Shown here: one piece after another, positions 44,765 to 55,080 of the stretch
How positions within the stretch are numbered: the first letter of the stretch is position 1
Layout of the letters: each line of letters starts with the position of its first letter
Assembly: GCF_005281475.1 (NCBI RefSeq)
Contig: NZ_CP040106.1
Coordinates: 4,058,501-4,122,500, forward strand
Direction: 5' to 3'
Origin: Echinicola rosea
GTDB lineage: Bacteria; Bacteroidota; Bacteroidia; Cytophagales; Cyclobacteriaceae
Length of the DNA stretch: 64,000 bases
Program-made: the position numbers and the translations under genes
The notes under the pieces: generated by a model
What the model was told of the DNA's origin: nothing
Seen by the model: only the letters and a program-made list of their open reading frames with translations
Database searches by the model: none

Positions 44765-46888
44765 TCACGGTTCCTTAAGCTGACGAACCGCCAGCTCTAG
44801 CTGGTCCACCGGTAGCTTGCAGGTCTTGTTTCTACATACATATATCATGGTTTTCCCTGTGACCTTTTTATGCTTCAGCAAAGGCAAATTCTCCTCTTCA
44901 CCTCCTATGAACAAGGTGTTGGGATAATATCTTTGCTGTAATTTCACCGCCCAGTCTTGGGCTTTATCTCCAAGTAAGGCCACTTCGGTGATGTCTTCTG
45001 AATGGAGAGCCATCAATTCCCACCAAGAAGCTTTTTGGAAGATATTTTCCATACCTGTTGATGTCACTTCGTCAAGCATTGCCTTGGACCGTTCAATGTA
45101 TTTGGAGTTGCCAAACAAGGTCCCGACCAAAAATAAATTTTTGGCCATCAATGAATTAGGGGAAATCATATCTCCATCCAGCACAGGTACTTCACTCATG
45201 TACAAGGTACTTTCATTACTCTCAGAGTACGTAAATAAGGGCGATCCGGGGTCATCAAAATGCGCTAAAACATACCTGGTGGTTGCTAAGGCCATGTCCA
45301 GCCATTTCTTATCCAAACTGGCTTGGTAAAGTTGGATCAAAGCGGCTATCCAGTTGGCATAATCATCCAAAAAGGCATTTCCTGGGGCGGCATTTTTATC
45401 AGTAGCAAGCCGGTGCAGGCTATAATCCTCTATCTGTAGTTTTTCGTGAACAGTAGTGGCCAGCGAAACTGCCTCGGTAAATGATTCTTCCATCCCAAAG
45501 GCCAAGTACATTTCTACCAAGCCCTGTACCAATAGCGCATTCCAACTGGCAATTTGCTTCGTATCTACATCCGGCAGCTTTCTTTCCTTTCTTCTTTGGT
45601 GAAGCCTTAACAAATTGCTCTTGATAATTTTTTCGACCTTATTTTCTGGTAGATTATACATTTCCGAGAGCTCTTGATCGGTATATTGACGATAAAGGAC
45701 ATTCTTGCCATCTTGCCAATTGCCGTCTCTGGTAATGTCAAAAGCACTAAAGAACAGCTCCCTGTCCTCACCACTCATGAGCGCTGTCAGCTCCTCCCAT
45801 GTCCACGTATAATACAATCCTTCTATCTGCCCGGAAACAGCACTCATAGAACAATGGTATAATCCATTTGCCCCCTTCATTTCTTCCCTTAACCAATCGA
45901 AGGTCGCAAGGGTCCTATCCCTCAACAGCGGCTGCTTTGTAATCTTATAGGTTTTAGAAAAAAGTCCGAGCAGCTGGGCATTATCGTAGAGCATTTTTTC
46001 GAAGTGCGGGATCTGCCACTGCGCATCAGTAGAATACCGGGAGAAGCCACCTCCTACATGGTCATAGAGCCCTCCTGTAGACATCTGGAAGAGGGTCTTT
46101 TCCACCATTTTCTGGGCATTTTTATTGGATTTAAGCGCTGCGTAATCCAATACAGCACCCCAAAGCGCTACCCGCGGAAACTTCTGCTGTTCCAAAACAC
46201 CCCCAAATTGACCATCAAAGTGCTGCGCTAAAATAGGATATACCGATGCATATCCTGACATACCGGAAGACTCTCCCGTATGCTCCTTGGCTTTATTGGT
46301 CAATTGAAAGTCATTGGGATCGATGATTTTTTCCACGATATTTTGCGCTTGTCTTCTCAGCGCTTCTGGCTGTTCCCTGTACAGGTCACTGGCCTTTTTT
46401 AACAATACCAACCAGCGGTCTTTCGGCATATATGTGGCTGCCACCAAGGGCCTGCCATCAGGTAAGGCGATGATATTAAGTGGCCAGCCAGTGGATCCGT
46501 TTAGGAGAACGGCAGCTTTGGAGTACACTTGGTCGATATCGGGCCTTTGTTCTCTATCTACTTTTACGGAAATAAAATCCCTGTTCATCTCCTTGGCCAC
46601 AAGTGTATCCATAAAGGTCTCTTGCTCCATAACATGACACCAGTGACAAGAAGCATATCCAATGCTTATCACCAATAGTTTATTGGAGGATGTCGCCTTT
46701 TCTAACACCTCATCAGACCATTCATTCCACCGAATCGGGTTATCACTATGTTGTTGCAGATAAGGGCTCAATGCATCAGCCAGGTCATTCTTGTGACCCT
46801 CTTTTTGATTTTTGGAAGTACATGCCATCACCAAAAGTGATACCATCAACGCCAAGCAAACCCCGAAACTACCCACTTTCTCCTTCAT
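44765..46888 (-). CDS. YyaL/SSP411-type thioredoxin-fold protein, lipoprotein form
   Basis: 707 residues. N-terminal DUF255 thioredoxin-like domain with SPYLQQHSDNPIRWNEW and GYASCHWCHVMEQETF (C81, C84 as CxxC), then an alpha/alpha-toroid region like that of N-acylglucosamine epimerases (TGWPLNIIALPDGRPL; GLYDHVGGGFSRYSTD; HFEKMLYDNAQLL). Most homologues are cytoplasmic; here a lipobox LVMAC (C23) predicts a membrane-anchored exported form. Function of the family is poorly known. Starts 11 bp after the VCBS/ASPIC gene, hence one operon. A sugar-active or redox role in the periplasm is possible but not shown. Confidence 0.92.
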   Translation of the reverse strand: MKEKVGSFGVCLALMVSLLVMACTSKNQKEGHKNDLADALSPYLQQHSDNPIRWNEWSDEVLEKATSSNKLLVISIGYASCHWCHVMEQETFMDTLVAKEMNRDFISVKVDREQRPDIDQVYSKAAVLLNGSTGWPLNIIALPDGRPLVAATYMPKDRWLVLLKKASDLYREQPEALRRQAQNIVEKIIDPNDFQLTNKAKEHTGESSGMSGYASVYPILAQHFDGQFGGVLEQQKFPRVALWGAVLDYAALKSNKNAQKMVEKTLFQMSTGGLYDHVGGGFSRYSTDAQWQIPHFEKMLYDNAQLLGLFSKTYKITKQPLLRDRTLATFDWLREEMKGANGLYHCSMSAVSGQIEGLYYTWTWEELTALMSGEDRELFFSAFDITRDGNWQDGKNVLYRQYTDQELSEMYNLPENKVEKIIKSNLLRLHQRRKERKLPDVDTKQIASWNALLVQGLVEMYLAFGMEESFTEAVSLATTVHEKLQIEDYSLHRLATDKNAAPGNAFLDDYANWIAALIQLYQASLDKKWLDMALATTRYVLAHFDDPGSPLFTYSESNESTLYMSEVPVLDGDMISPNSLMAKNLFLVGTLFGNSKYIERSKAMLDEVTSTGMENIFQKASWWELMALHSEDITEVALLGDKAQDWAVKLQQRYYPNTLFIGGEEENLPLLKHKKVTGKTMIYVCRNKTCKLPVDQLELAVRQLKEP

Positions 46889-46899
46889 CCTGTTGTGCC

Positions 46900-49800
46900 C
46901 TATGGTTTATCCAACGTTACTACCTTTAGCCTACCGCAATTAATGCCAAACACCAACGCCTGCTGTCCCCCCTCAAGTCGAATGCTGGAGGATGCCATTA
47001 CCTCCCCCTTGATATAAAGCCCGGATTCGGACGAGGGCACCGGCAAGAGCGCACCCTCTGTGGTTGTCAGTAGCATTTTTCCATAACCTGCATCATTTCT
47101 CGGGGTTTCTACCTCCGACTGGTACAGGTTACCTGTAGCAATATAATCAGGCTTGTCATCATCATTTATGAAAACCGGCAAAAAATCCCGAATGGCCGAA
47201 AGCTGTAATGCTTGAGGCAATGGACTCAACTGCCATTTACCCTCATCATCCCTATGCAGCCAAGAGCTGGCAAAGGTATTTATATCATAGGACAATGAGT
47301 TTTCAAGCATCTTCTTCCCGTAAATATCTTCCAAGCTGGCAGAAGCAAAAGCTGAATAGGTCTCAAACCTCTTGGCAATCGCGGGTACTTGCTGGGATGA
47401 GCACTCCCTACCCCTGACAGGCAATTGCTTCCCTTTCTTTTCATAGCTAAGGACGATGTCAGAGGTACCGTTTTCATCAAAATCATTGAGGTAAACCGTA
47501 AAGGGTGAAGCTTCACTGGTCTTGTACTTATAGTTAAGGCCCAGATTTCCGAGCAGGAAGTCGGCTTTACCATCTCCATCCAAGTCGGTCTTTTCTACGG
47601 TGTACCACCACCCCCGTGTAGCTCCCAGTCCCTCATCCTCCGTAACGTTTATCATTCCAGTCGGGGTATTGAGCAGCATGGTGACATTCATCCACTCACC
47701 CACTACCAACAGGTCATCCCTTCCATCATTGTCAAAATCAGAAACCACAGCATCTGTTACCAAACCCAGATGCTCATTTTCTATACCGTCTGCCAATACT
47801 TTAAATTCCAAATCTTCGTCCCGTTGACCATTGTTAATCAGGATTATGCTTTTGGCAGGTCTGGGGTATTGCCCCGGAAGTATCCTTCCTCCAATAAATA
47901 AATCCAAATCCCCATCTCCGTCAAAATCAAATGGACACACCACTTTACCACTTATTCCTTGGGTCGCCGCTGTGGCTTTGGAATGCTTTTTAAAACCAGC
48001 AGGCAAATTGACATACAACCTATCCTGATAATAATCGGCAGGTTTATTCTTATCATTTCCGCCACTAACTACATAGAGGTCAAGGTCTCCATCTTGGTCT
48101 GCATCAAACCATATCGCTCCAGTATCTTCTTGCTCTTTATCCATCTCCCATGGCCCCTGCAATACCTGAAAGTTGCCTCCTGCCTTTTGGACAAAGACAT
48201 GAGATGTGTATCCTGCCCCATTACCGATAAACAGATCATCCCTTCCATCCTGGCCAATATCTCCTACTGCTAGTCCCGGCCCCATCGCCGAATTGCGATG
48301 CGGCAAAAGTGGCTCATATTGGAAGTCGTCATATTCATCCTCCTGATGGACAAAATCCAATCCTGAAGAAGAGGGTAAGTCACTCACCCAAGCAGCCCTT
48401 TTTTTGGGGGTTGGCTTCTCTCGCGCATCTGAATGGTTGACAACGAGCTCTTGACTAGACTCTAGGCCGGTTAGCTTCTGTACTTTTCCGTCCGGCCATT
48501 TGACTACCAATGAATCGACTTCCTGAGTCCCTTTTCCCAAGCCAAAGTGAACGATAGGTTCCACACTTGATTGAAATCCCCTAGAAGTGATGTGCTGTAT
48601 ATATTGTTGGTTCCCTTGGTAGTAAATTTCTAATTTGGCTCCTATCCCAAAAAGATTGTTGGCGGCACCCTGTAGTTTCACTCTTAAAAATGAATTTCCA
48701 GTGCCTGAATTTTCGTAGATGGATGCCTTATCGCCAAGGTTATTGATTACCAAATCCAAATCTCCATCACTGTCCAGATCGGCATAGGCTGCACCATTGG
48801 AAAACCCCGGCTGATCCAAGCCCCAGTCTTTGCTTGTTTTTTGGAATTTCAGTCCATCCAGATTTTTAAACGCATAATTGGAAATGGGCGTACTGGGTAG
48901 TTTATTAATATCCAACACCAGGTCATTTCCAAAAAATGATTGCTCATCGATTTCCATGTTGGCATCGTTATTATTGACGTCCCTTTTCATGCCATTGGTC
49001 ACAAACAGGTCGGTGTAACCATCATTATCCAAATCAGCCCACAATGGAGCCCAGCTCCAGTCCGTAGTAGCTATTCCCGCATACCGTGCAATGTTGCTGA
49101 ACATGGGTATTCCATTGCTACTCCCTTGATTAAGCTGGAGACTATTCTGCATGTACTGGTAATGAAACCCAAGTTCAACTGCCTCATAAAAAGTCCTAGG
49201 GCTCATACTCGCCATATTGGTTTTGGATCGTAAATGGTCTTCGGGTGTCATGTCCACTTGCACCAGGTCCAATAGTCCATCCCTGTTGATATCCCCGACA
49301 TCTATGCCCATTCCAAACATACTGGTTTGGTTCATGGATTCACGGGACACCTCCCTGAAAGTCCCATCTTGGTTATTGATATAAAAATAATCAGGGACAT
49401 TAAAGTCATTGGAAAGGTAAAGGTCGTCCCAACCATCATTATTGAAATCTGCTGCCATTACCCCTAAAGTTAGTCCAAAGTTTTGTACTCCGGCCTTGGC
49501 TGTCACCTCTTGGAAGTTTCCATTTCCCAAGTTTCTGTATAAGTGGCCTGCATCCTCCCAGCTATTTTGATCCATCAATTCTTTATAGAACAAGTTCCCT
49601 TGGCTGACAGGTACCAAAGGATAATTGGCCACAAAAACATCCAACAAACCATCTCGGTCAAAGTCAATCGTAGTGGCATGAATAGAGTTTCCTAGGTCAT
49701 CTAGGCCATAAGTGGATGCCATTTCAGAAAAAGTACCATCTTGGTTGTTTATAAAAAGCTGGTTATCGGTACGCCCGTTTTTTCCGGATACACAGGCATA

Positions 49801-50199
49801 AATATCCAGCCAACCATCTTGGTTAAAATCGGCCATTAAAGTACCTGTATACCATCTCCCATCGCCCTGTACTCCAGCAGTTTCACTTACATCCTTAAAA
49901 GAGAAATCACCTTGATTTAGGTACAGCTTGTTGGGTTTATGATTCCCTGTAAGGTAAATATCGGGCAGGTCATCGCCATTTACATCTCCAATGGCCACGC
50001 CCCCACCCATGTACAGGTAAGGGAAGTTGAAATAGTTAAGGGTATCGTTTTCAATGATATCGTTCGAAAAATGAACATTACTGCTTTGTGGCACAACCTG
50101 CGAAAACAGTGGATCAGAACTTTTATCAGATGAAGACCTTGTACAGCTTACAATCACTGTACATAGCAATAATAGTAATGTTGGGTAGCTGTTTTTCAT
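46900..50199 (-). CDS. VCBS/FG-GAP repeat lipoprotein with ASPIC/UnbV domain
   Basis: 1099 residues. Lipobox VIVSC (C19). At least ten repeats of the calcium-binding propeller type (D-x-N/D-G-D-x-D-I/L, for example DVNGDDLPDIYLTG, DFNQDGWLDIYACV, DLDSDGDLDLVINN) in two blocks, with an ASPIC/UnbV domain (about 510-580: LRVKLQGAANNLFGIGAKLEI...VDSLVVKWPDGKVQKL) between. Likely an extracellular or outer-membrane adhesion/binding scaffold. Such proteins are often encoded beside SusCD pairs in marine Bacteroidota. A terminator separates it from SusD pair 3, but read-through or its own promoter in the 148-bp gap is possible. No enzymatic motif seen. Confidence 0.92.
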   Translation of the reverse strand: MKNSYPTLLLLLCTVIVSCTRSSSDKSSDPLFSQVVPQSSNVHFSNDIIENDTLNYFNFPYLYMGGGVAIGDVNGDDLPDIYLTGNHKPNKLYLNQGDFSFKDVSETAGVQGDGRWYTGTLMADFNQDGWLDIYACVSGKNGRTDNQLFINNQDGTFSEMASTYGLDDLGNSIHATTIDFDRDGLLDVFVANYPLVPVSQGNLFYKELMDQNSWEDAGHLYRNLGNGNFQEVTAKAGVQNFGLTLGVMAADFNNDGWDDLYLSNDFNVPDYFYINNQDGTFREVSRESMNQTSMFGMGIDVGDINRDGLLDLVQVDMTPEDHLRSKTNMASMSPRTFYEAVELGFHYQYMQNSLQLNQGSSNGIPMFSNIARYAGIATTDWSWAPLWADLDNDGYTDLFVTNGMKRDVNNNDANMEIDEQSFFGNDLVLDINKLPSTPISNYAFKNLDGLKFQKTSKDWGLDQPGFSNGAAYADLDSDGDLDLVINNLGDKASIYENSGTGNSFLRVKLQGAANNLFGIGAKLEIYYQGNQQYIQHITSRGFQSSVEPIVHFGLGKGTQEVDSLVVKWPDGKVQKLTGLESSQELVVNHSDAREKPTPKKRAAWVSDLPSSSGLDFVHQEDEYDDFQYEPLLPHRNSAMGPGLAVGDIGQDGRDDLFIGNGAGYTSHVFVQKAGGNFQVLQGPWEMDKEQEDTGAIWFDADQDGDLDLYVVSGGNDKNKPADYYQDRLYVNLPAGFKKHSKATAATQGISGKVVCPFDFDGDGDLDLFIGGRILPGQYPRPAKSIILINNGQRDEDLEFKVLADGIENEHLGLVTDAVVSDFDNDGRDDLLVVGEWMNVTMLLNTPTGMINVTEDEGLGATRGWWYTVEKTDLDGDGKADFLLGNLGLNYKYKTSEASPFTVYLNDFDENGTSDIVLSYEKKGKQLPVRGRECSSQQVPAIAKRFETYSAFASASLEDIYGKKMLENSLSYDINTFASSWLHRDDEGKWQLSPLPQALQLSAIRDFLPVFINDDDKPDYIATGNLYQSEVETPRNDAGYGKMLLTTTEGALLPVPSSESGLYIKGEVMASSSIRLEGGQQALVFGINCGRLKVVTLDKP

Positions 50200-50282
50200 A
50201 GAATATATTATTGGGTTTATTAGTCGGGGAAAATAGCGATATCAGCAAATCCCTCTATTAATTCCGAGGTCTTTTATTCCCT

Positions 50283-50328
50283 AAAAAAAGGCACCCTACT
50301 GCTCCAATCCATGAAACAATAAGGTACC
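50283..50328 (-). terminator. Terminator after SusD (pair 3)
   Basis: Minus-strand RNA stem GGTACCTTATTG (50328-50317) with CAGTAGGGTGCC (50301-50290), 12 pairs including three G-U, 15-base loop, followed by seven T. Twenty bases past the SusD stop. Confidence 0.75.
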
Positions 50329-50347
50329 ATATTAGGGTCAATCAACT

Positions 50348-51907
50348 TTATTCATATCCCGGATTATGCTCAAAGTTCGAGTTATTGTTAAATTCATTCT
50401 GGGGCAGGTCAAAATATTCTCGACCTGGTTTGTAGGCACCGGTACCACCACTTTCAGATTTGACTTCCGGATTATCCACGATTTTTTCTTTGACCAATCC
50501 CCATCGCAGCAAATCAAAATAACGTACCCTCTCCAAAGCGAGTTCTTTTACACGTTCATCCCTTACATCCTGAATGGTCATTTCCAAACCGAAGGGAGGC
50601 ATATCAGCCCGGGACCGGACTTCATTTACCGCATCCACTGCTGCTTGGGTGGCATTACCTCCATTGGTCATCATATCTGCTTCAGCAAACATCAACAAGA
50701 CATCTGCATAACGTATCAGTCGGAGGTTATTGGGTGATTGTTGGAAATTAGCTGTAGTGACACCTTCATCTAGGCCTAGATATTTCTTACCCCAAACCCT
50801 GTTTTCATCAGAGTCGTACACTTCATCATAGCGTTTTCCTTCATAAATTGTCGCCGCAAGCGTTTCACCTTCATAGGTGGTCGTTTCATCGGTTCTCCAA
50901 AACAAGGTATTGAAAGCTCTTGGGTCGATTTCCCCGTTGACCGTCCTTTCGTCCAAAAACAAGTCGAGCACCCAGTCGTTTATCCGCATGCCATCCTGTC
51001 CTGTAAAGCCCCTTGGTGCTAAATCAGGCGTAAAGGAATTGGTCCGGCCTACACCTGCTGCATCACCGCCCCATCCTCTGTTATCGTCCAGCACAAACTG
51101 GATTTCAAAAACGGACTCTTCATTATTTTCTGAAAATGAGCTGAAATTATCTCCATAATCATCGACCAACTGGTATCGCCCATCCATAATTTTGGCAAAC
51201 TCATCACGGGCTAGGCTATACTGCTCTGTATAGAGATAAGCCTTTCCTAGCATGGCAGTAGCAGCACCAGAGGTGGCCCTACCGATGTCTGCAGGTGACC
51301 AAGAAGGAGGTAGTAGCTCTTGGGCATTCTTTAGATCTGTTATGATCTGGTTCCAAACGTCCTCCGGAGCAGCCTGCAATATTTCCTTGGAAGCCTCAAT
51401 CGATTCAATGGGCTCTGTAATCAGCGGGATATTGCGCCAATTGTTGACCGCATTAAAATAATTCAACCCTCTAAGGAAATGTGCCTCACCAAGGATATTG
51501 TTCTTTTTGGTTTCATCCATATCTATGGCAGGTACATTAGCCAAGATTTCATTGGACCTGGATATGATTTTCCATATTACGGTCCACAGCCAGATATTAA
51601 CGTTGCTAATTTCGGTACCTTCAAATCTACCCGGATTGGTACGGTCGGAGGTTCCGAAACCATTGACAATATCATCCCTATAATCAGAAGCAAAGATTTC
51701 CATTCTGCTATAATACCAAATATCGCTGAACGGGCTATATGCCCCGACTATCGCCTTTTTGGCATCACCTTCATCCCTCCAGAAGGTATCAGGGGTTATG
51801 GCATTGGGATTGGTCTGATCCAACAGGTTTTTATCACAGCTGGACACCATGATGAGCGAGATGCCCAATGTCAGTGTGATTGCTCTTTTATTTATCGTAA
51901 GTTTCAT
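50348..51907 (-). CDS. SusD/RagB-family outer-membrane lipoprotein (pair 3)
   Basis: 519 residues. Lipobox LIMVSSC (C24), then CDKNLLDQTNPNAITPDTFWRDEGDAKKAIVGAY. Family C-terminal features: LRLIRYADVLLMFAEADMM, VNEVRSRADMPPF and LALERVRYFDLLRWGLVKE, ending YFDLPQNEFNNN. Partner of the SusC at 51928 (20-bp gap). Followed by a terminator and then the VCBS/ASPIC lipoprotein. Binds oligosaccharide at the cell surface; ligand unknown. Confidence 0.97.
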   Translation of the reverse strand: MKLTINKRAITLTLGISLIMVSSCDKNLLDQTNPNAITPDTFWRDEGDAKKAIVGAYSPFSDIWYYSRMEIFASDYRDDIVNGFGTSDRTNPGRFEGTEISNVNIWLWTVIWKIISRSNEILANVPAIDMDETKKNNILGEAHFLRGLNYFNAVNNWRNIPLITEPIESIEASKEILQAAPEDVWNQIITDLKNAQELLPPSWSPADIGRATSGAATAMLGKAYLYTEQYSLARDEFAKIMDGRYQLVDDYGDNFSSFSENNEESVFEIQFVLDDNRGWGGDAAGVGRTNSFTPDLAPRGFTGQDGMRINDWVLDLFLDERTVNGEIDPRAFNTLFWRTDETTTYEGETLAATIYEGKRYDEVYDSDENRVWGKKYLGLDEGVTTANFQQSPNNLRLIRYADVLLMFAEADMMTNGGNATQAAVDAVNEVRSRADMPPFGLEMTIQDVRDERVKELALERVRYFDLLRWGLVKEKIVDNPEVKSESGGTGAYKPGREYFDLPQNEFNNNSNFEHNPGYE

Positions 51908-51927
51908 TGGATTAAGCTCTTGTGTTT

Positions 51928-54900
51928 TTAAAATGATATCTGAAGTCCAAACTGATAAGTCCTAGGCGTAGGATAAGCACTTTCATCTACCCCTTGGTTG
52001 AAAATATTCTGATCTGATCCCCGATCTCGATTACCCCTCCCTACAATCGGGTAATATCCCGTGTAGTTAGTAATGGTAAACACATTCTGCAAGGAAGTGT
52101 ACACCCGCAAGCGCTGGATCTTTAACTTCTCGGTCAATACCTCCGGTAAGGTGTATCCAATCTGAAGATTCCTCAACCTAAAGTATGCACCACTTTCCAA
52201 TACATAATCGGACATTCTCCTGTTGAATCCCAAATCCAGTAGGCTCATACGAGGCACATCAGTATCGGTATTTTCGGGGGTCCATGCATTTTGGGCATCT
52301 GCCAAATAATTTCCTTCAGTATCAAAGTATCCTCTGTATCGATTTCCGTTCAGTATCTTATTGCCGGAAACACCATTGAAGAACATGCTGAAATCAAAAT
52401 TCTTCCAGCTCGCATTCACATTAAATCCGTATTCAAAATTAGGGATGGAACTACCCAAAAAGACACGATCATCCTCTGTAAGGGCTCCGTCACCATTGGT
52501 ATCCTGAAAGCGAAGGTCTCCTGCCCCAGCACCGTCAGTACGGCCATCTTGGGCCGCTTGATCATCGGATTGATAAATCCCCAAAACTTTATACCCGAAA
52601 AATGATGCTACTGGCTGTCCCACATCCGTAAGGGTAGCACTTAGTCCATTTGAGCTATACCCTCCACCAAATATTGGATCAGGTATTCCAAGTGCGGTCA
52701 CCTCATTGTCAAGTACGGTAAAATTGGCCGCCAAGCTCAAGTTCACATCTCCTAGCACTTGGTTATATACGGAACTGAATTCGAACCCACGGTTTTGGAT
52801 GGTCGCCACATTACTGGGCACCCTTCCGTCCAAGCCCGTGTATCTAGGTACGGTGATGCTTAGGAGAATGTCCTCGGATTTTTTGTTGAAGTAATCCATC
52901 GTAAACTGTAGGCGGTTATTCAACATGCTAAATTCAAGTCCAATATCCGTGGTTTTAGTGGTCTCCCAACGGATATCCCTGTTGACTGGTTTGGTAATGG
53001 ATGTTCCCGGCACCCTATTTTGCCCTTCTCCTAAAATGGCCTCACTAAAAAGGTTCATTTCCGGATCTATGGAATAAGCAGCCACATTATTGGATCCCAG
53101 CTCACCATAACTTGCCCTGATTTTTAGATCAGACAGAAAAGTAATGTCCTCCATAAAGTCTTCCTCGCTGATATTCCAACCCAAGGCAACAGATGGGAAG
53201 GTCCCCCACCTGAGGTCTTCCCTAAAGAGAGATGAGCCATCCCGACGAATGGTAGCAGTAAGTAAATACCTGCTGTCATAAGAATAATTCACCCTACCAA
53301 AATAAGAACGAAGGCCAGTGGTAATATCCCTGGACGGAGCTTGTGCCCTATTCTCAGCAGCAGAGGCGACGCGCACATCGTTGTTTGGGAAGCCAGTGGC
53401 AACTATTCCAAGTGACCTGGAATGGGTCTTCTGCGTAGTATAACCTGCCAACAAATTCAAAGAATGATCGCCGAATACCCTAGAGAAATTCAAGGTGTTT
53501 TCTGCGAGAGTTGAAAGAAAATTCGTATTGGATTCCCGTAGTTCTGCAAAATCCTGTCTTCCCAACAGCGTGGCATTAAAGAAAAATGTAGGGGTAAAGG
53601 TATAGTTATTTTGGCTATACTGGTCCAGTCCCAGATTCAATTTATAGGTAAGCCCTTCTATGATTTCAAAAGAAGCGGCGATATTACCCAGAACACTGTT
53701 CCGTGTAATGGTCCTATCTTCTACCGTGGCAAGACCAAGTGAATTGGTAATATTCCCAACTCCATATATGGAAGTACCACCATCGGGCATGGAAGAGGCC
53801 GTAAAATTTCCTTCCTCGTCATATATGGGAATTGTCGGTAGTAGGTCACGCTCTTGGTTAAAGTAATTGTTCGGGTTATTTACGGTCCGGGTAAGGCCGA
53901 TGGTTTCTTCCAGTTTAAACCTGCCTTTAGTAAAAGTGGAATTGGCACGGATATTTGTCCTGGTGTAATCAGACTCCTCCACGATCCCTACTTGGTCCAA
54001 ATGGTTGGCAGAGATACTATATGTCGCATTCTCACCGCCTCCCGACACCCTGACATTTCCATTGAAAATGGGTGCCACACGAAGATTGGCAGCTTGGATA
54101 TCACTATCAATGGTGGGGTCAAACTGACTGTCATTTGCGGGTGCCCTAGGGGTACCATCGTTATCATTGGCCATATTTCTGATCGCAGCATATTCACGGG
54201 CATTGGCCCAATCTATGGTATTGACTGCTTTTTGCCATCCATAGCTGAAATCGGTATCTACCTTGATTTCTCCTTTAGAGCCTTTCTTAGTAGTCACGAT
54301 AATGACACCATTGGCAGCTCGAGATCCATAAATAGCACTGGCAGAGGCATCTTTCAAAACACTGACCGATTCTATATCTGCTGGGTTGAGCATATCCATG
54401 CTATTGGTAAGCATCCCGTCTATCACATACAAAGGACCGGAGTCGGACATGGTACCTGTACCACGGATGGTGACGATGGAGTTGGCACCCGGTGTACCAC
54501 CATTGGCATCTACCCTGACTCCCGGTACCCTACCTTGAATCGCTTGGGTGGCGTCAGCATTTGTGTATTTATTGATTTCTTCTGATGAAACTGTACCCAC
54601 GGATCCTGTCAAGTCACTCTTCTTCTGTGATCCATAACCGATTACGACCACTTCATCGAGCGATTTTACGTCCTCCTCCAAGGCTACGTCTATGGTCGTT
54701 TGGTTTCCGACAGTGATTTCTTTTTTTAGGAAACCAATTGAACTGAATACTAAAACAGCTTCTGGGCCGCTGACTTCTATGGTATAGCTCCCATCCATAT
54801 CTGCCACAGCTCCGTTAGAAGTGCCTTTTTCAAGGATGTTTACAATGGGCAATGGTTGGCCATCAGCAGATGAAGTAACCTTTCCCGAAATTTTTTGGCT

Positions 54901-55002
54901 TTGCCCATAGGATAGTAGAGCAATGAAATAAATTGGCATGCAAAGCAATAGCTTGCTTTTACGGGCAACTAACACCTTCATGGTGCGTAGAGCTTTTTTC
55001 AT
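51928..55002 (-). CDS. SusC/RagA-family TonB-dependent transporter (pair 3)
   Basis: 1024 residues (ATG 55002; a second ATG seven codons on is possible). Signal peptide to LLSYG-Q, carboxypeptidase-D-like domain (GKVTSSADGQPLPIVNILEKGTSNGAV), then DEVVVIGYGSQKKSDLTGSVGTV. Plug with LYVIDGMLTNSMDMLNPADIESVSVLKDASASAIYGSRAANGVIIVTTK; barrel ends YQFGLQISF. First gene of the site F operon, downstream of the GH2-GH2-symporter operon. Imports glycan fragments across the outer membrane. Confidence 0.97.
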   Translation of the reverse strand: MKKALRTMKVLVARKSKLLLCMPIYFIALLSYGQSQKISGKVTSSADGQPLPIVNILEKGTSNGAVADMDGSYTIEVSGPEAVLVFSSIGFLKKEITVGNQTTIDVALEEDVKSLDEVVVIGYGSQKKSDLTGSVGTVSSEEINKYTNADATQAIQGRVPGVRVDANGGTPGANSIVTIRGTGTMSDSGPLYVIDGMLTNSMDMLNPADIESVSVLKDASASAIYGSRAANGVIIVTTKKGSKGEIKVDTDFSYGWQKAVNTIDWANAREYAAIRNMANDNDGTPRAPANDSQFDPTIDSDIQAANLRVAPIFNGNVRVSGGGENATYSISANHLDQVGIVEESDYTRTNIRANSTFTKGRFKLEETIGLTRTVNNPNNYFNQERDLLPTIPIYDEEGNFTASSMPDGGTSIYGVGNITNSLGLATVEDRTITRNSVLGNIAASFEIIEGLTYKLNLGLDQYSQNNYTFTPTFFFNATLLGRQDFAELRESNTNFLSTLAENTLNFSRVFGDHSLNLLAGYTTQKTHSRSLGIVATGFPNNDVRVASAAENRAQAPSRDITTGLRSYFGRVNYSYDSRYLLTATIRRDGSSLFREDLRWGTFPSVALGWNISEEDFMEDITFLSDLKIRASYGELGSNNVAAYSIDPEMNLFSEAILGEGQNRVPGTSITKPVNRDIRWETTKTTDIGLEFSMLNNRLQFTMDYFNKKSEDILLSITVPRYTGLDGRVPSNVATIQNRGFEFSSVYNQVLGDVNLSLAANFTVLDNEVTALGIPDPIFGGGYSSNGLSATLTDVGQPVASFFGYKVLGIYQSDDQAAQDGRTDGAGAGDLRFQDTNGDGALTEDDRVFLGSSIPNFEYGFNVNASWKNFDFSMFFNGVSGNKILNGNRYRGYFDTEGNYLADAQNAWTPENTDTDVPRMSLLDLGFNRRMSDYVLESGAYFRLRNLQIGYTLPEVLTEKLKIQRLRVYTSLQNVFTITNYTGYYPIVGRGNRDRGSDQNIFNQGVDESAYPTPRTYQFGLQISF

Positions 55003-55080
55003 ACTGAATTGGGTTATTAGGTTTATTTAATTAAACTGACTCCTTGATCAGAATACCATCTTCGGAAGGATTCAGCATTA

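Noticed and set aside
53854..54585. Long plus-strand ORF (243 codons) inside SusC pair 3, and similar ones at 14920, 9168 and 57756
   Set aside because: They lie antisense to strongly conserved genes, show no family motif and have mirror composition. Treated as shadows.
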